In this document: piece by piece, positions 8,625-17,741 of the stretch
Position numbering within the stretch: the stretch's first letter is position 1
How the letters are laid out: each line of letters starts with the position of its first letter
Origin: Prevotella sp.
GTDB lineage: Bacteria; Bacteroidota; Bacteroidia; Bacteroidales; Muribaculaceae
Reading direction: 5' to 3'
Length of the DNA: 47,747 nucleotides
Assembly: GCA_023662865.1 (NCBI GenBank)
Contig: JAMPIK010000013.1
Location: 1-47,747, forward strand
Program-made: the position numbers and the translations under genes
Notes under the pieces: generated by a model
What the model was told of the DNA's origin: nothing
Database searches by the model: none
Seen by the model: the letters and a program-made list of their open reading frames with translations, nothing else

Positions 8625-9134
8625 ATGGGCGCACGCGTAGAAAAATCTTCTATACCAAATTTAGACGAAATAGACATCAAAATACTTGAAATCTTGCAAA
8701 ATGATGCGAGAATAACATTGAAAGAGTTATCTGCACAGGTTAACTTGTCGTCAACGCCATGTTTTGAGCGCTGGCGTCGGTTGGAGCGTAATGGATATAT
8801 CTCGCGCTATGTTACGGTGCTTGATGCACGGAAGGTACATCGCGGTTTTACGGTGTTCTGCTCGGTGAAGTTGCGCCGACTTGCACATGATGTAATTGAG
8901 GATTTTATCAGTACCATAAAGGATATCCCCGAGGTAAGCGAGTGTTATCATATATCGGGGAAGTATGATTATCTGCTGAAGATTTATGCGCCGGACATGC
9001 AGTACTATAAGCATTTCATAGTTAATGTGTTGGGCAGGGTGCCGTCAATAGGGACGATAGACTCGTCGTTTGTAATGGACACGGAGAAGCAGTCTTACGA
9101 CCTGTTGCACAGTTCAGCACAGGTTGAAGACTGA
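8625..9134 (+). CDS. Lrp/AsnC-family transcriptional regulator
   Basis: The 169-residue protein has the standard family layout. Residues about 10-65 form the winged helix-turn-helix (LDEIDIKILEILQNDARITLK, then ELSAQVNLSSTPCFERWRRLE with the recognition helix). Residues about 75-155 form the RAM effector-binding domain (VHRGFTVFCSVKL, VSECYHISGKYDYLLKIY). Family members bind DNA as octamers and respond to amino acids; the ligand here is unknown. The gene is monocistronic, between the divergent beta-barrel gene and a convergent terminator. The neighbouring structured spacers are possible targets of autoregulation, which is only inference. Confidence 0.92.
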   Translation: MGARVEKSSIPNLDEIDIKILEILQNDARITLKELSAQVNLSSTPCFERWRRLERNGYISRYVTVLDARKVHRGFTVFCSVKLRRLAHDVIEDFISTIKDIPEVSECYHISGKYDYLLKIYAPDMQYYKHFIVNVLGRVPSIGTIDSSFVMDTEKQSYDLLHSSAQVED

Positions 9135-9163
9135 AAATCAGCAAAGTAAAGATAAGGCAGGTT

Positions 9164-9218
9164 CTATAAAAAAGAAAACAAAGGCATGGCATTTCCCCTC
9201 TATGGCCATGCCTTTGTT
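9164..9218 (-). terminator. Rho-independent terminator, U-tail on the minus strand
   Basis: A perfect 14-bp stem (9177-9190 with 9205-9218) is followed, on the minus strand, by a long T-rich tail. The plus-strand side has almost no T run, so its main job is to stop minus-strand transcription. It may also help end the Lrp transcript. Confidence 0.75.
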
Positions 9219-9342
9219 GCGGCAATGAGCTCATTTTATGCGCACCATTGAGTAAGAGCGTGTTTTGACAGTGCAACTTTCCCGGGTAAGATAAGCACTG
9301 AAACAATCGTTAACGCTATGCTCTGACGGTGTTCTTTGCTTG
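9165..9342 (-). ncRNA. Candidate small RNA with strong terminator
   Basis: On the minus strand a TAACTTTG box (9350-9343) precedes about 165 bases without a gene. The region contains a hairpin built on CAGTGC/GCACTG closed by GAGC/GCTC, a CAATG/CATTG hairpin, and finally the 14-bp terminator stem with a U-rich tail. No -33 TTG is evident and no known RNA family is recognised. It may simply be the far 3' end of the dipeptidase transcript. Confidence 0.3.
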
Positions 9343-9465
9343 CAAAGTTAGTACTCAGATGATAAGGGGGTGGGTGCTAAATTTAATCTATATGTTTAAC
9401 TCGGTGAGGGATAGTTAGTTGGATTTGACGGTTTAACGTTTGTTAACTTTTATACGCGGTAAATC

Positions 9466-9649
9466 GGTGTCTTTCAGACACCTTTACAGACCCTCTTGTA
9501 ACCCCAAACACCCACGGCTTCGCCTCGTGTGTTTGGGGCTACGAATAATCGGTGTGCTTCGCACACTACCGGAATTTATAAATATCAGAGGGTGTTGCAG
9601 AACCGTGCATCCCTACAATACAATGTTCATCCGAAGTTTTGCAACACCC
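9466..9649. repeat. Cluster of four intergenic palindromes
   Basis: Four hairpins follow one another. The first is 9466-9482 (7-bp stem), the second 9502-9538 (14 of 17 pairs), the third 9552-9566 (6-bp stem) and the fourth 9590-9649 (10-bp stem, 40-base loop). The first three share the loop TTC. The rest of the 9219-9706 spacer has no gene that I can support. The arrangement resembles REP-like intergenic repeats of Bacteroidales chromosomes. Confidence 0.6.
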
Positions 9650-9706
9650 CCAAGATGAGCTGAGTTTGTTTTATTCAACTACCTTTTGCCATGTAGGCTT
9701 AGGGAG

Positions 9707-11395
9707 TTATTTGGTTGCTTTGTTTCGGAGGGGGGCTATGTCTTTGCCTTTGTCGAGGAAGTGGTCACCGGTTTTTTCTACTATTATGTCGAAATATTCT
9801 TGGTTGTAGCCGGGGAATTTCGGGGCTGTGGGCATACCGTCTTTGGTGTACATGAAGTTGCCGTTTTCGTCTACATTCTTCATGTTGCCGTCCATGAAGC
9901 GGACGAGCAGGTGACGGTCAAGGTCGCGGTACGCATCGGTTGCCTCTTTGGCAATGGAGGCTCCCTCGGCATTTACGGCGGCGATAAGACCGGCGCTGTC
10001 TCCGCTGTTATACAAAGCTATCAGGGCTTCATCAGTGGCCGGGCGGCCTTGCTGATACTTGTTTTCGAGAGAGCCCTGCACTTTGCGAATGTCGGGAATC
10101 ATGAGATCGTAGCGGTGATATGCCTGATTGGCCACACGGTTTGTCATCCAGAAATTTGAGATGTCGGAGTAAGTGTTCATGTCGCCGTTTCCGTGACGCA
10201 CTTCAAGGGGAATCTCTGTCATTGAGCAATAGAAAGGCATATAAACGCAAGTGTTGGTGTCGTCTGTTCCGAACCAGATCAGGCCGCCGACGGGGTCGGG
10301 GAGGTCGGGGCGACATTGAGCCACAAAGCTCCAGCCGGTTTGCTGGGTGGCTATGGCACGTTCGTGTGAATATTGCTTGCCGTCAACTTTGAAGTCCATG
10401 GGTCTCCAGCGGTAAGGCACCTTGTTGGGGCCGGCACCTACATCTTCCGTCATGGTGAAAGGAGTGTCTTCAAAATGGTCGCGCATTCTCTCTTGCATTT
10501 CGGCAAGAGTTATCTTGCGGTCCGGGAAAATATAGAGCGGCATCGGTTCTGTGCTTTCGCCGTTGCACCAAGCGTAATATTTGTCGGCGTCTTTGTTAAA
10601 GCGGCGGAAGAAGCTCCACACACGAGCATCGCAACCGCGCAGAGTGCCGTAATCGTACTCCTCGTAGACATCGGCAAAGGCGAAGTCCTTGTCTTTGCCT
10701 GTATACCAACCTTTTTTACGAGCAAAGTCCACGACATCTTTCGAGTACTTCACATTTTTCTTGTCCTTGAAGTCCACTTGACGGATACGCGGCTGATTGG
10801 CATGGCCGGAGATTGCTCCGTCGGGGATACGCACGGCAATCCACACCGCACCTTTTTCGGCGCCTTTGCCAATGAGTTCCATTACCCACACTTCGTCTTT
10901 GTCGGCAATCGAGAAGCTTTCGCCGGAAGAAGCGTAGCCGTATTTATCAACAAGGTCGGCCATTATATCGATAGCCTCGCGGGCAGTCTTTGCACGCTGC
11001 AAAGTAATGTAAATGAGCGAGCCATAATCGATGATAGCCTGCCCGGTAGTGTCTTCGCACTCTTTGCGGCCTCCCCAAGTGCTTTCGCCGATTACGAGCT
11101 GATGTTCGTTCATGTTGCCCACAACATTGTAAGTGTGAGGCACTTCGGGGATTTCACCGAGGAACTTGCCGGTGTCCCAATCAAAAACTTTGCGCATGGC
11201 CCCTTTGGGGTGGTCAGCGGCGGGTTGGTGGTACAATTCGCCGTAGAGGGTGTGGGAGTCAGCAGCGTAAGTCACAACATTACTGCCGTCGGCCATAGCC
11301 CCTTTGGTAGCAATCAGGTTAGTGCAGGCATCGGCGGGAGCAGACATGGCGCCCACAGCGGCCACAACCCCCAAGGTAAAAAGAGTTATCTTCAT
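9707..11395 (-). CDS. C69-family dipeptidase (Ntn hydrolase), secreted
   Basis: The product has 562 residues and starts with a signal peptide that ends just before Cys24 (SAPADA-C-TNLIATKGA). In family C69 this Cys is the nucleophile and becomes the N-terminal residue of the mature enzyme. Other family marks are DGSNVVTYAADSH, HQLVIGESTWGGR and SGESFSIADKDEVWVMELIG, where the substrate-binding residues lie. The enzyme most likely cleaves dipeptides in the periplasm, possibly from host or dietary protein. There is no typical lipobox (ADAC), so I favour signal peptidase I cleavage. It is a single gene with its own promoter. Confidence 0.93.
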   Translation of the reverse strand: MKITLFTLGVVAAVGAMSAPADACTNLIATKGAMADGSNVVTYAADSHTLYGELYHQPAADHPKGAMRKVFDWDTGKFLGEIPEVPHTYNVVGNMNEHQLVIGESTWGGRKECEDTTGQAIIDYGSLIYITLQRAKTAREAIDIMADLVDKYGYASSGESFSIADKDEVWVMELIGKGAEKGAVWIAVRIPDGAISGHANQPRIRQVDFKDKKNVKYSKDVVDFARKKGWYTGKDKDFAFADVYEEYDYGTLRGCDARVWSFFRRFNKDADKYYAWCNGESTEPMPLYIFPDRKITLAEMQERMRDHFEDTPFTMTEDVGAGPNKVPYRWRPMDFKVDGKQYSHERAIATQQTGWSFVAQCRPDLPDPVGGLIWFGTDDTNTCVYMPFYCSMTEIPLEVRHGNGDMNTYSDISNFWMTNRVANQAYHRYDLMIPDIRKVQGSLENKYQQGRPATDEALIALYNSGDSAGLIAAVNAEGASIAKEATDAYRDLDRHLLVRFMDGNMKNVDENGNFMYTKDGMPTAPKFPGYNQEYFDIIVEKTGDHFLDKGKDIAPLRNKATK

Positions 11396-11429
11396 TGTAT
11401 GTGATATATAGGTTCTATTAATTCGGTTA

Positions 11430-11461
11430 CGAAATTACGAATTTTTGTCAACATATACAAA
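11430..11461 (-). promoter_or_regulatory. Promoter of the C69 dipeptidase gene
   Basis: TTTG (11461-11458), a 20-base spacer and TAATTTCG (11437-11430) match the Bacteroidetes consensus with one mismatch, about 35 bases before the ATG. Confidence 0.55.
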
Positions 11462-11494
11462 TCCGTGATGAAATCGGTTCTTTTTTGGGCGCGA

Positions 11495-11529
11495 TTTTGA
11501 GTGTAATTCAAAATCTTTTAGTAATTTCG
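11495..11529 (+). promoter_or_regulatory. Possible promoter of the DEAD-box helicase gene
   Basis: TTTTG at 11495-11499 precedes TAATTTCG at 11522-11529 by 22 bases. The -7 box has the same sequence as the divergent dipeptidase promoter. Confidence 0.4.
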
Positions 11530-11547
11530 CACGTTTATAATGGTATC

Positions 11548-13377
11548 ATGACTAATACAGAAACCCAAAAATTCAATTTCGATCAACTCGGAATTGCTCC
11601 CGATATTCTCAAGGCTCTTCATGAACTGGGCTTTGAGCAGCCGATGCCCATTCAGCGCATGGTAATTCCGCATTTGCTTAATGAGGACGGCGATGTTGCA
11701 GGCTTGGCTCAAACCGGCACGGGTAAGACAGCCGCCTTCGGTGTGCCGGTGCTTCAACGCATTGATGTGGACAATCACCGGCCGCAAGCTTTGGTGATAG
11801 CCCCGACGCGTGAATTGTGCCTGCAAATTGCTTCCGATTTGGCCGACTTCTCGCGCTATATCGACAACTTGAAGATTATCCCGGTGTACGGTGGATCTTC
11901 CATTGACTCACAGATACGCTCTATGCGGAAGGGGGTGCAGGTGATTGTGGCCACTCCCGGCAGACTCATTGACCTGATAAAGCGTGGGGAGGTCAACCTT
12001 GAAAGTGTGCACACCGTAATCCTTGACGAAGCCGATGAAATGCTCAACATGGGTTTTCTCGATGATATAAACGAGATACTCTCGCATGTGCCGCAAGAGA
12101 GGAAGATGCTGATGTTTTCCGCTACAATGCCACGCGAGATTGCCGGCATTGCCAAACGCTTCATGCACAACCCGGTAGAATTTGTAGCCGGCAACAAGAA
12201 CGAGGGGGCTGCCAATGTGCGCCATATCTATTATATGGTAAAGGCGCAAGACAAATACCTTGCCCTGAAACGTGTAGCCGACAACAACCCGAACATATAC
12301 GGCATAATATTCTGCCGCACGCGGCGCGAGACACAGGAAGTGGCCGATTCACTAATAGCCGACGGCTACAATGCCGACTGTCTGCACGGCGATTTGGGGC
12401 AGGCACAGCGCGACTTGGCCATGAAAAAATTCCGCGACCATGTCACACAACTGCTTGTGGCTACCGATGTGGCCGCTCGCGGACTTGATGTGGACGACCT
12501 CACGCACGTAATCAACTACGGCTTGCCCGATGATCCGGCAGTCTACACTCACCGCTCCGGGCGTACGGGGCGTGCAAACAAAACCGGGGTGTCGGTTGCC
12601 ATAATCCACTCACGCGAGCAAAAGAAACTCCGCGAAATCGAGAAACGCATCGGCAAGACGTTTGAGCACCGCCTTGTGCCTACACCTGAGCATATCATAG
12701 AAAAGCAGATTTACCACCTCGCTGACCGGCTTGAGCGCGTGGAGGTAAATGAGCAGGCCATGGAGAAATACTTGCCCGGAGTACGCAAAAAGCTTGAATG
12801 GCTCTCCGGTACAGACCTGCTGAAACGAGTTCTTTCGCTTGAGTTTAACAGGTTGTTGGCCTACTACAAAGATATGCCGGACATAGACCTGAACGCCTCC
12901 GACAAGAAAGATAAGAAAGAGAAAAAGGAGAAACGCGAGCGCAAGGACAAAGACCGCCGCGAAGCCGAGCAGGGATATGTGCGCATCTACCTGAATGTGG
13001 GCAAGTCGCAAGGGTTCTTCCCCGGCAATCTCATGGAGATAATCAACAGAAATGTGAAGGGGGCTAAACCGCGAATCGGGCGCATTGACTTGCTGCCGGA
13101 ATACACGCTGTTTGATGTCTACACAGCTGATGCACACCGGGTAATAGGGTCACTCAAAGGCGAAGACTTTTTCGGCACACGCCTATACGCGGAGGAGGCC
13201 GTGCCCGGCAAGGACTATTCTCCCCGACATAAATCTCGCAAAGACGACCGGAAAGAAAGCCGGAAGGCAGAGCGGAAGCCCCGAAAAGAGAAAAGCCGGA
13301 AAGAGTCCGAATCCGCCCCGGCAGCCAAAAAGCATGGAAACTTTGATTTATTCATTAAGAAATCCAAGAAGAAATGA
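11548..13377 (+). CDS. DEAD-box ATP-dependent RNA helicase with DbpA-type RNA-binding domain
   Basis: This 609-residue helicase starts at the ATG at 11548; an upstream ATG at 11485 would add 21 residues overlapping the promoter. All core motifs are present: the Q motif (GFEQPMPIQ), AQTGTGKT, PTREL, TPGRLI, DEAD near residue 160, SAT, and the second-lobe motifs VATDVAARGLDV and HRSGRTGR. After a very basic, Lys/Glu-rich linker (residues about 450-470) comes a DbpA-like RNA-recognition fold (VRIYLNVGKSQGFFPGNL to LFDVYTADAHRVIGSL), then a second basic tail. Such CsdA/DeaD-like enzymes remodel rRNA and act in ribosome assembly and mRNA decay. The stop overlaps the next start as ATGA. Confidence 0.95.
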   Translation: MTNTETQKFNFDQLGIAPDILKALHELGFEQPMPIQRMVIPHLLNEDGDVAGLAQTGTGKTAAFGVPVLQRIDVDNHRPQALVIAPTRELCLQIASDLADFSRYIDNLKIIPVYGGSSIDSQIRSMRKGVQVIVATPGRLIDLIKRGEVNLESVHTVILDEADEMLNMGFLDDINEILSHVPQERKMLMFSATMPREIAGIAKRFMHNPVEFVAGNKNEGAANVRHIYYMVKAQDKYLALKRVADNNPNIYGIIFCRTRRETQEVADSLIADGYNADCLHGDLGQAQRDLAMKKFRDHVTQLLVATDVAARGLDVDDLTHVINYGLPDDPAVYTHRSGRTGRANKTGVSVAIIHSREQKKLREIEKRIGKTFEHRLVPTPEHIIEKQIYHLADRLERVEVNEQAMEKYLPGVRKKLEWLSGTDLLKRVLSLEFNRLLAYYKDMPDIDLNASDKKDKKEKKEKRERKDKDRREAEQGYVRIYLNVGKSQGFFPGNLMEIINRNVKGAKPRIGRIDLLPEYTLFDVYTADAHRVIGSLKGEDFFGTRLYAEEAVPGKDYSPRHKSRKDDRKESRKAERKPRKEKSRKESESAPAAKKHGNFDLFIKKSKKK

Positions 13378-14033
13378 AACGCATTCCGTCTCTTTTAGTT
13401 TTGCTTCCGGCCTGCGTGTCACTCTGCTCGGCTGTTGAGCTGACAGACACCGTTTCCGCGGGTCGTGTGTTCATAGACACAGACTCAAAAGCATTCAGCA
13501 TCATAAGCAAATCAACACGCCTTGATATGCTTGATTATGCCAAAGCCGGAACTGAATATAACGCTATTAATGAGATGTTCGGCAACTCATCAATAACCGC
13601 ATATTCAGACACTTGCATCAACGTAGCCATATCCGCTGCAAGCTCGGCTCAGGTATTTACACTGCCCACAGACAAGGGGGGCATGGCGGCAATAATCTAC
13701 ACTGTGGGCTGCAATGCTCCCGATTCGCAGATTGACTTCTATTCGTCTGCATTGCAACCGCTTAAAACCACAAAATATTTTAATCCCCCACTGCTGAAAG
13801 ACTTCCTGTTGCCGCAATATAAAAACGACAAACAGCTGCTCAACTCACTCACCGGGGCAATACCATTCATAGCTTTGGAGTATAAGTACGACCCTTCGGG
13901 ACAAGCACTTACAGTCACACTGTCTCTGAAAGAGCTTGTCTCCAAAGAGGATTACGAAAAATATTCACAATACCTGCACTCCCTCCTTCAATACCGATGG
14001 AACGGTAAAAAGTTTAAACAATCAGGCAAATAA
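13374..14033 (+). CDS. DUF3256 family protein, exported
   Basis: The 219-residue product has an N-terminal signal peptide (MKRIPSLLVLLPACVSLCSA) and matches the pattern I know for DUF3256, a Bacteroidales family without assigned function: a conserved STRLDMLDYAKAG segment near residue 46, then N and G/S-rich turns and a beta-rich C-terminus (EYKYDPSGQALTVTLSL). It overlaps the helicase stop by four bases (ATGA) and is followed 17 bases later by gltX, so it is probably in the same operon. It is likely periplasmic; no catalytic motif is visible. Confidence 0.8.
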   Translation: MKRIPSLLVLLPACVSLCSAVELTDTVSAGRVFIDTDSKAFSIISKSTRLDMLDYAKAGTEYNAINEMFGNSSITAYSDTCINVAISAASSAQVFTLPTDKGGMAAIIYTVGCNAPDSQIDFYSSALQPLKTTKYFNPPLLKDFLLPQYKNDKQLLNSLTGAIPFIALEYKYDPSGQALTVTLSLKELVSKEDYEKYSQYLHSLLQYRWNGKKFKQSGK

Positions 14034-14050
14034 GCAACTAACATCAACAT

Positions 14051-15568
14051 ATGGAAAGAAAAGTAAGAGTGCGCTTCGCACCCTCCCCCACCGGACCGCT
14101 TCACATAGGCGGTGTACGTACAGCACTTTTTAATTACCTGTTCGCACGTCAAAATGGCGGCGATATGATATTGCGCATTGAAGACACAGACTCCCAACGG
14201 TTTGTGCCCGGTGCGGAAGAATATATCAACGAAGCACTTTCATGGCTCGGCATCAGCATTGATGAGGGCGTGAGGGAGGGCGGTCCTTTCGGTCCGTACA
14301 AGCAATCGGGACGCCGCGAGATCTATAAACAACATGTTGACAAACTTTTAGCCGAGGGCAAGGCTTACATTGCCTTCGACACACCCGAAGAGCTCGCCAA
14401 AGCACGTGAGGAGCACCCCAATTTCCAATACGATGCCTCAACCCGCTCATCTATGCGTAACTCCCTGACCTTGCCGGAAGAAGAGGTGAAACGTCTCATT
14501 GACGAAGGACATCAGTATGTGGTGCGCTTCCTCATACAGCCGGGGCAAGATGTAGTGGTTGACGACCTTATCCGAGGCCGGGTGGTAATCAATTCTTCTA
14601 TACTTGATGACAAGGTGCTTTACAAAAGTGCCGACAATCTTCCCACATACCACTTGGCCAATATAGTAGACGACCACTTGATGCAGGTGAGCCACGTAAT
14701 CCGCGGAGAGGAATGGCTTCCGTCTGCTCCGCTCCATGTACTTCTGTATCAAGCCTTCGGATGGCAAGACGCCATGCCGCAATTCGTGCATCTGCCGCTG
14801 CTGCTCAAGCCGGTAGGCAACGGAAAGCTCTCGAAGCGCGACGGTGACAAGCTCGGCTTCCCGGTATTCCCGCTGGAATGGCACGACCCGAAGAGCGGCG
14901 AAACATCAGCCGGATACCGCGAGCAAGGGTATCTGCCGGAAGCCGTTGTCAATTTCCTCGCATTGCTGGGTTGGAACCCCGGAGACGACACCGAGCTGAT
15001 GGATATGGACACGCTGATTAAGAAATTCTCTTTCGACCACTGCTCAAAAGCCGGCGCCAAATTCGACTACAAGAAAGGCATATGGTTCAATCATGAATAC
15101 CTGATACGCATGAACGATGAGAAGTTGGCCGCCCTGTTTATGCCAATCCTTGCCGAACACGGATACGGCGAGGCAGACCCGGCGTATGTAGCCAAAGCGG
15201 TTGGCATGGTGAAAGGGCGTATAGATTTCGTGCGCGACCTGTGGACACAGGCCGATTTCTTCTTCGAAGCGCCGACAACATATGCTGAAAAAGATGTTAA
15301 GAAACGTTGGAAAGAGGGAACCGCTGACATCATGCGTCAGCTTATATCTGTGATTGAAGGTATTGAGGATATGAGTTCGGCTAATGCGGAGAAAATCGTT
15401 TTGGACTGGATTGCGCAAAACGAATACCACCTTGGCAATGTGATGAATGCCTTCCGCTTGGCTGTAGTAGGCGCATGCCGCGGCCCGCATATGTTTGACA
15501 TCACCGAGTTGATGCCCAAGGCCGAAGTGATTGCGCGTATCCAAAGAGCTATAGACACTCTCGGATAA
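14051..15568 (+). CDS. gltX: Glutamyl-tRNA synthetase
   Basis: This 505-residue class I aminoacyl-tRNA synthetase charges tRNA-Glu, and perhaps tRNA-Gln for later amidation. The class I HIGH signature appears as [11 protein letters not shown] near residues 10-20, and the KMSKS loop as KLSKRDG near 257-263. IEDTDSQRF near residue 40 and the length are as expected. The C-terminal third is the helical anticodon-binding region. The stop shares a base with the next start (TAATG). Confidence 0.97.
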   Translation: MERKVRVRFAPSPTGPLHIGGVRTALFNYLFARQNGGDMILRIEDTDSQRFVPGAEEYINEALSWLGISIDEGVREGGPFGPYKQSGRREIYKQHVDKLLAEGKAYIAFDTPEELAKAREEHPNFQYDASTRSSMRNSLTLPEEEVKRLIDEGHQYVVRFLIQPGQDVVVDDLIRGRVVINSSILDDKVLYKSADNLPTYHLANIVDDHLMQVSHVIRGEEWLPSAPLHVLLYQAFGWQDAMPQFVHLPLLLKPVGNGKLSKRDGDKLGFPVFPLEWHDPKSGETSAGYREQGYLPEAVVNFLALLGWNPGDDTELMDMDTLIKKFSFDHCSKAGAKFDYKKGIWFNHEYLIRMNDEKLAALFMPILAEHGYGEADPAYVAKAVGMVKGRIDFVRDLWTQADFFFEAPTTYAEKDVKKRWKEGTADIMRQLISVIEGIEDMSSANAEKIVLDWIAQNEYHLGNVMNAFRLAVVGACRGPHMFDITELMPKAEVIARIQRAIDTLG

Positions 15569-16437
15569 TGCGACTTGACGGCAGACGACATAGCAGCAAT
15601 ATCACCGACCGCCGCGGGATGTCGTGCAAATCAATCGGCATCGGCGGCGGCATTATCGGTGTAATTGTCGCGGCGGTAATCACCCTGCTAAGCGGCGGCG
15701 ACTTAGGGGATGTGATCAGCAATGTGGCGTCAACACAACAAGGGCAACAGGTAGCCGGGACATACAACCCCGACGACCCGGAAGAACAGCGGCTGTACGA
15801 CATCGCCTCCAAGGTGCTTGCCGGCACGGAAGATGTGTGGACACGAGAGTTCCAACGTCAAGGTTGGGGCGAGTATAAAGCACCGCAAATGGTGCTGTAC
15901 AGCGGGTCGGTGCAGACCGGCTGCGGACGAGGCACATCGCAAACCGGGCCGTTTTATTGCTCTGCGGATCAGACCATATACCTTGACCTTGACTTCTTCC
16001 GCAACATGAGTCGCGACATAGGCACAGACGGTGACTTCACATATGCATATGTGATAGCTCACGAGGTGGGACACCATGTGCAGTATCTGTTGGGGACACT
16101 TGATGAAGCGCACTCCAAAATGGCACGTCTGCCGGAGAAGGAGGCGAATCAGGTAAGTGTGCGCATTGAGCTTCAAGCCGACTATTATGCCGGCGTGTGG
16201 GCACACAATGATGATGAAATGTTCGGCTCCATTGAGCCGGGCGATGTGGAAAATGCCATTGACGCAGCGTCCAAAATAGGCGATGACTATTTGCAGCGCA
16301 AGGCATACGGGCGCGAGATGCCCGAGTCGTTCAACCACGGGCGCAGCTCACAGCGCGTACGCTGGCTGCAACGAGGGATTGACTCCGGCTCACCGACGGA
16401 ATACACTACTTGGATTGGAGCCTACTCCGCCTTATAG
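15568..16437 (+). CDS. Neutral zinc metallopeptidase (YpfJ/PF04228 type)
   Basis: The 289-residue product has the family's short charged N-terminus ([17 protein letters not shown]), one membrane segment at about residues 20-45 rich in Gly/Ile/Val, and an extracytoplasmic domain with SGSVQTGCGRGTSQTGPFYC and the zinc site AHEVGHHVQ (HExxH) near residue 167. A later ELQADYYAGVWAH segment supplies the third metal ligand region. The natural substrate of this family is not established. Overlap with gltX suggests co-transcription. It is the last gene before the thiamine operon. Confidence 0.9.
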   Translation: MRLDGRRHSSNITDRRGMSCKSIGIGGGIIGVIVAAVITLLSGGDLGDVISNVASTQQGQQVAGTYNPDDPEEQRLYDIASKVLAGTEDVWTREFQRQGWGEYKAPQMVLYSGSVQTGCGRGTSQTGPFYCSADQTIYLDLDFFRNMSRDIGTDGDFTYAYVIAHEVGHHVQYLLGTLDEAHSKMARLPEKEANQVSVRIELQADYYAGVWAHNDDEMFGSIEPGDVENAIDAASKIGDDYLQRKAYGREMPESFNHGRSSQRVRWLQRGIDSGSPTEYTTWIGAYSAL

Positions 16438-16466
16438 GCAATACCGGTTTAAAAAAATATGAAGAG

Positions 16467-16502
16467 TTTGAGCTGCGGTTTACAAAAAAGTTTGTATATT
16501 TG
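16467..16502 (+). promoter_or_regulatory. Promoter of the thiamine operon
   Basis: TATATTTG (16495-16502) is an exact TAnnTTTG box. A TTTG lies at 16467-16470, with a slightly long spacer of 24 bases. It sits immediately before the TPP riboswitch. Confidence 0.5.
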
Positions 16503-16507
16503 CGGTT

Positions 16508-16594
16508 GCTAATGCAGGGGTGCCGCCTTTTGAGGCGAGCTGAGATGATACCCTTTGTACCTGATACGGATAATGCCGGCTCAGGGAGCTTCAG
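16508..16594 (+). ncRNA. TPP riboswitch (THI element)
   Basis: The conserved THI-box parts are visible in order: GCAGGGGTGCC, a variable stem GCCTTTTGAGGC, CTGAGATGATACCC, then ACCTGATACGGATAATGCC and CAGGGAGC. It binds thiamine pyrophosphate and lowers expression of the thi genes when the cofactor is plentiful. A terminator-like hairpin follows before thiD. Confidence 0.95.
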
Positions 16595-16621
16595 ACTTCA
16601 TTCACATACACGTCTGATTTT

Positions 16622-16661
16622 CCGGGTGCTTGCATATCATGCAGGCACCCGGGCTGATTTT
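16622..16661 (+). terminator. Riboswitch expression platform / terminator hairpin
   Basis: A 13-bp stem with one G-T pair (16622-16634 with 16640-16652) and a 5-base loop is followed by a short T-rich stretch. It lies between the TPP aptamer and thiD, which suggests control by premature termination. Confidence 0.65.
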
Positions 16662-16696
16662 ATCCTTGCATGAGCAGGCTATATAACCGATTGATT

Positions 16697-17551
16697 ATGA
16701 AGCATTATGACACAGTATTGTCGATAGCTGGGTCCGACTCATCGGGAGGCGCCGGTATACAGGCGGACATAAAGACGTGTACGGCCTTGGGCGTATATGC
16801 CATGACGGCAATCACCGCGCTGACGGCGCAAAACACCATGGGGGTAAGCAGCTTTGAGGCGAGCTCGGAGGCCTTGTTGCGCGCTCAATTGCAAGCCGTT
16901 ATTGAGGATATTCGCCCCGATGCGGTTAAAACAGGAATGATTCCCACCGCCGCGCATATACATCTCATAGCAGACTTCATTCGGAAATATGACTTGAAAA
17001 ATTTGGTGGTTGATCCGGTAATGGTGGCTACAAGTGGGGACTCATTATGCAACGATGATACAAAAGAGGCTTTTCTGGCTTACCTTATGCCACACGCCCG
17101 CATCGTAACCCCCAATATACCGGAAGCGGAGGCTCTCACGGATATAAAAATAACCGACCGCAGCTCCATGCAAATCGTTGCGCTTGATTTGCTGATACGC
17201 ACCGGTTGTGGCGCAGTACTTCTGAAAGGAGGCCACGGCAATGAAGAAGACCGCCATGCCGACCTGCTTATGCTTGGTTACAAAGAACTTACCGGCGAGA
17301 CCCGACACAGTCATTTTGCCGAACCGATATGGCTTGAACACAAGCATATCGACACGCCGAACACTCACGGCACCGGGTGTACCCTTTCCTCGGCTATCGC
17401 CTCATTTCTTGCAAAAGGTTTGAACGCGGAGCAAGCGGTGCGCAAAGCGGTAGATTGGCTTTCCGGCGCAATCGCCTCCGGGGCGGATTACTCAATCGGA
17501 CACGGGCACGGCCCGGTAAACCATTTATACAAAATCACTTATGGAAATTAA
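16697..17551 (+). CDS. thiD: Hydroxymethylpyrimidine/phosphomethylpyrimidine kinase
   Basis: The 284-residue ribokinase-fold enzyme phosphorylates HMP and HMP-P to HMP-PP, the pyrimidine half of thiamine. Visible marks are SIAGSDSSGGAGIQADIKT at the N-terminus, VVDPVMVATSGD near residue 105, LLKGGHG, and NTHGTGCTLSSAIAS containing the catalytic Asx-x-GTGC region near residue 215. I chose the ATG at 16697 (MKHYDTVLS); an ATG at 16670 would add nine residues that the family lacks. It is the first gene of the riboswitch-controlled operon and overlaps thiS by 11 bases. Confidence 0.95.
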   Translation: MKHYDTVLSIAGSDSSGGAGIQADIKTCTALGVYAMTAITALTAQNTMGVSSFEASSEALLRAQLQAVIEDIRPDAVKTGMIPTAAHIHLIADFIRKYDLKNLVVDPVMVATSGDSLCNDDTKEAFLAYLMPHARIVTPNIPEAEALTDIKITDRSSMQIVALDLLIRTGCGAVLLKGGHGNEEDRHADLLMLGYKELTGETRHSHFAEPIWLEHKHIDTPNTHGTGCTLSSAIASFLAKGLNAEQAVRKAVDWLSGAIASGADYSIGHGHGPVNHLYKITYGN

Positions 17552-17741
17552 ACTCAACAGCAAGCCATTGACGCTTGACCATTCAATAAATGTAGCCGAG
17601 CTTCTTGAAATGCAGAAAATATCAACCGGCGGCACGGCAGTGGCCATAAACGGAAAGATAGTGCGCCGCTCGGACTGGGAAATGCGCATGGTTAACGGCG
17701 GTGATGACATCGTCATAATCTCGGCGGCATATGGGGGGTGA
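17541..17741 (+). CDS. thiS: Sulfur carrier protein ThiS
   Basis: This 66-residue ubiquitin-fold protein ends in Gly-Gly (SAAYGG), the tail that is normally adenylated by ThiF and then thiocarboxylated to give sulfur to thiazole. Its length and the ITVN-like start (MEIKLNSKPL) fit the family. It overlaps thiD and the following fusion gene, so translation is probably coupled. No thiF follows the operon here, so the activating enzyme must be encoded elsewhere. Confidence 0.95.
   Translation: MEIKLNSKPLTLDHSINVAELLEMQKISTGGTAVAINGKIVRRSDWEMRMVNGGDDIVIISAAYGG

Noticed and set aside
9466..9649. CRISPR array
   Set aside because: The units are palindromes of different sequence with no constant repeat or regular spacer, and no cas gene is nearby.
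10373..11404. 343-codon open frame on the plus strand
   Set aside because: It lies entirely antisense to the C69 dipeptidase gene, which has clear family motifs; the frame is a by-product of codon bias.
12899..12970. Lys/Glu-rich repeat in the helicase as a frameshift artefact
   Set aside because: A DbpA-like domain follows in the same frame, and charged linkers of this kind are normal in DEAD-box proteins.
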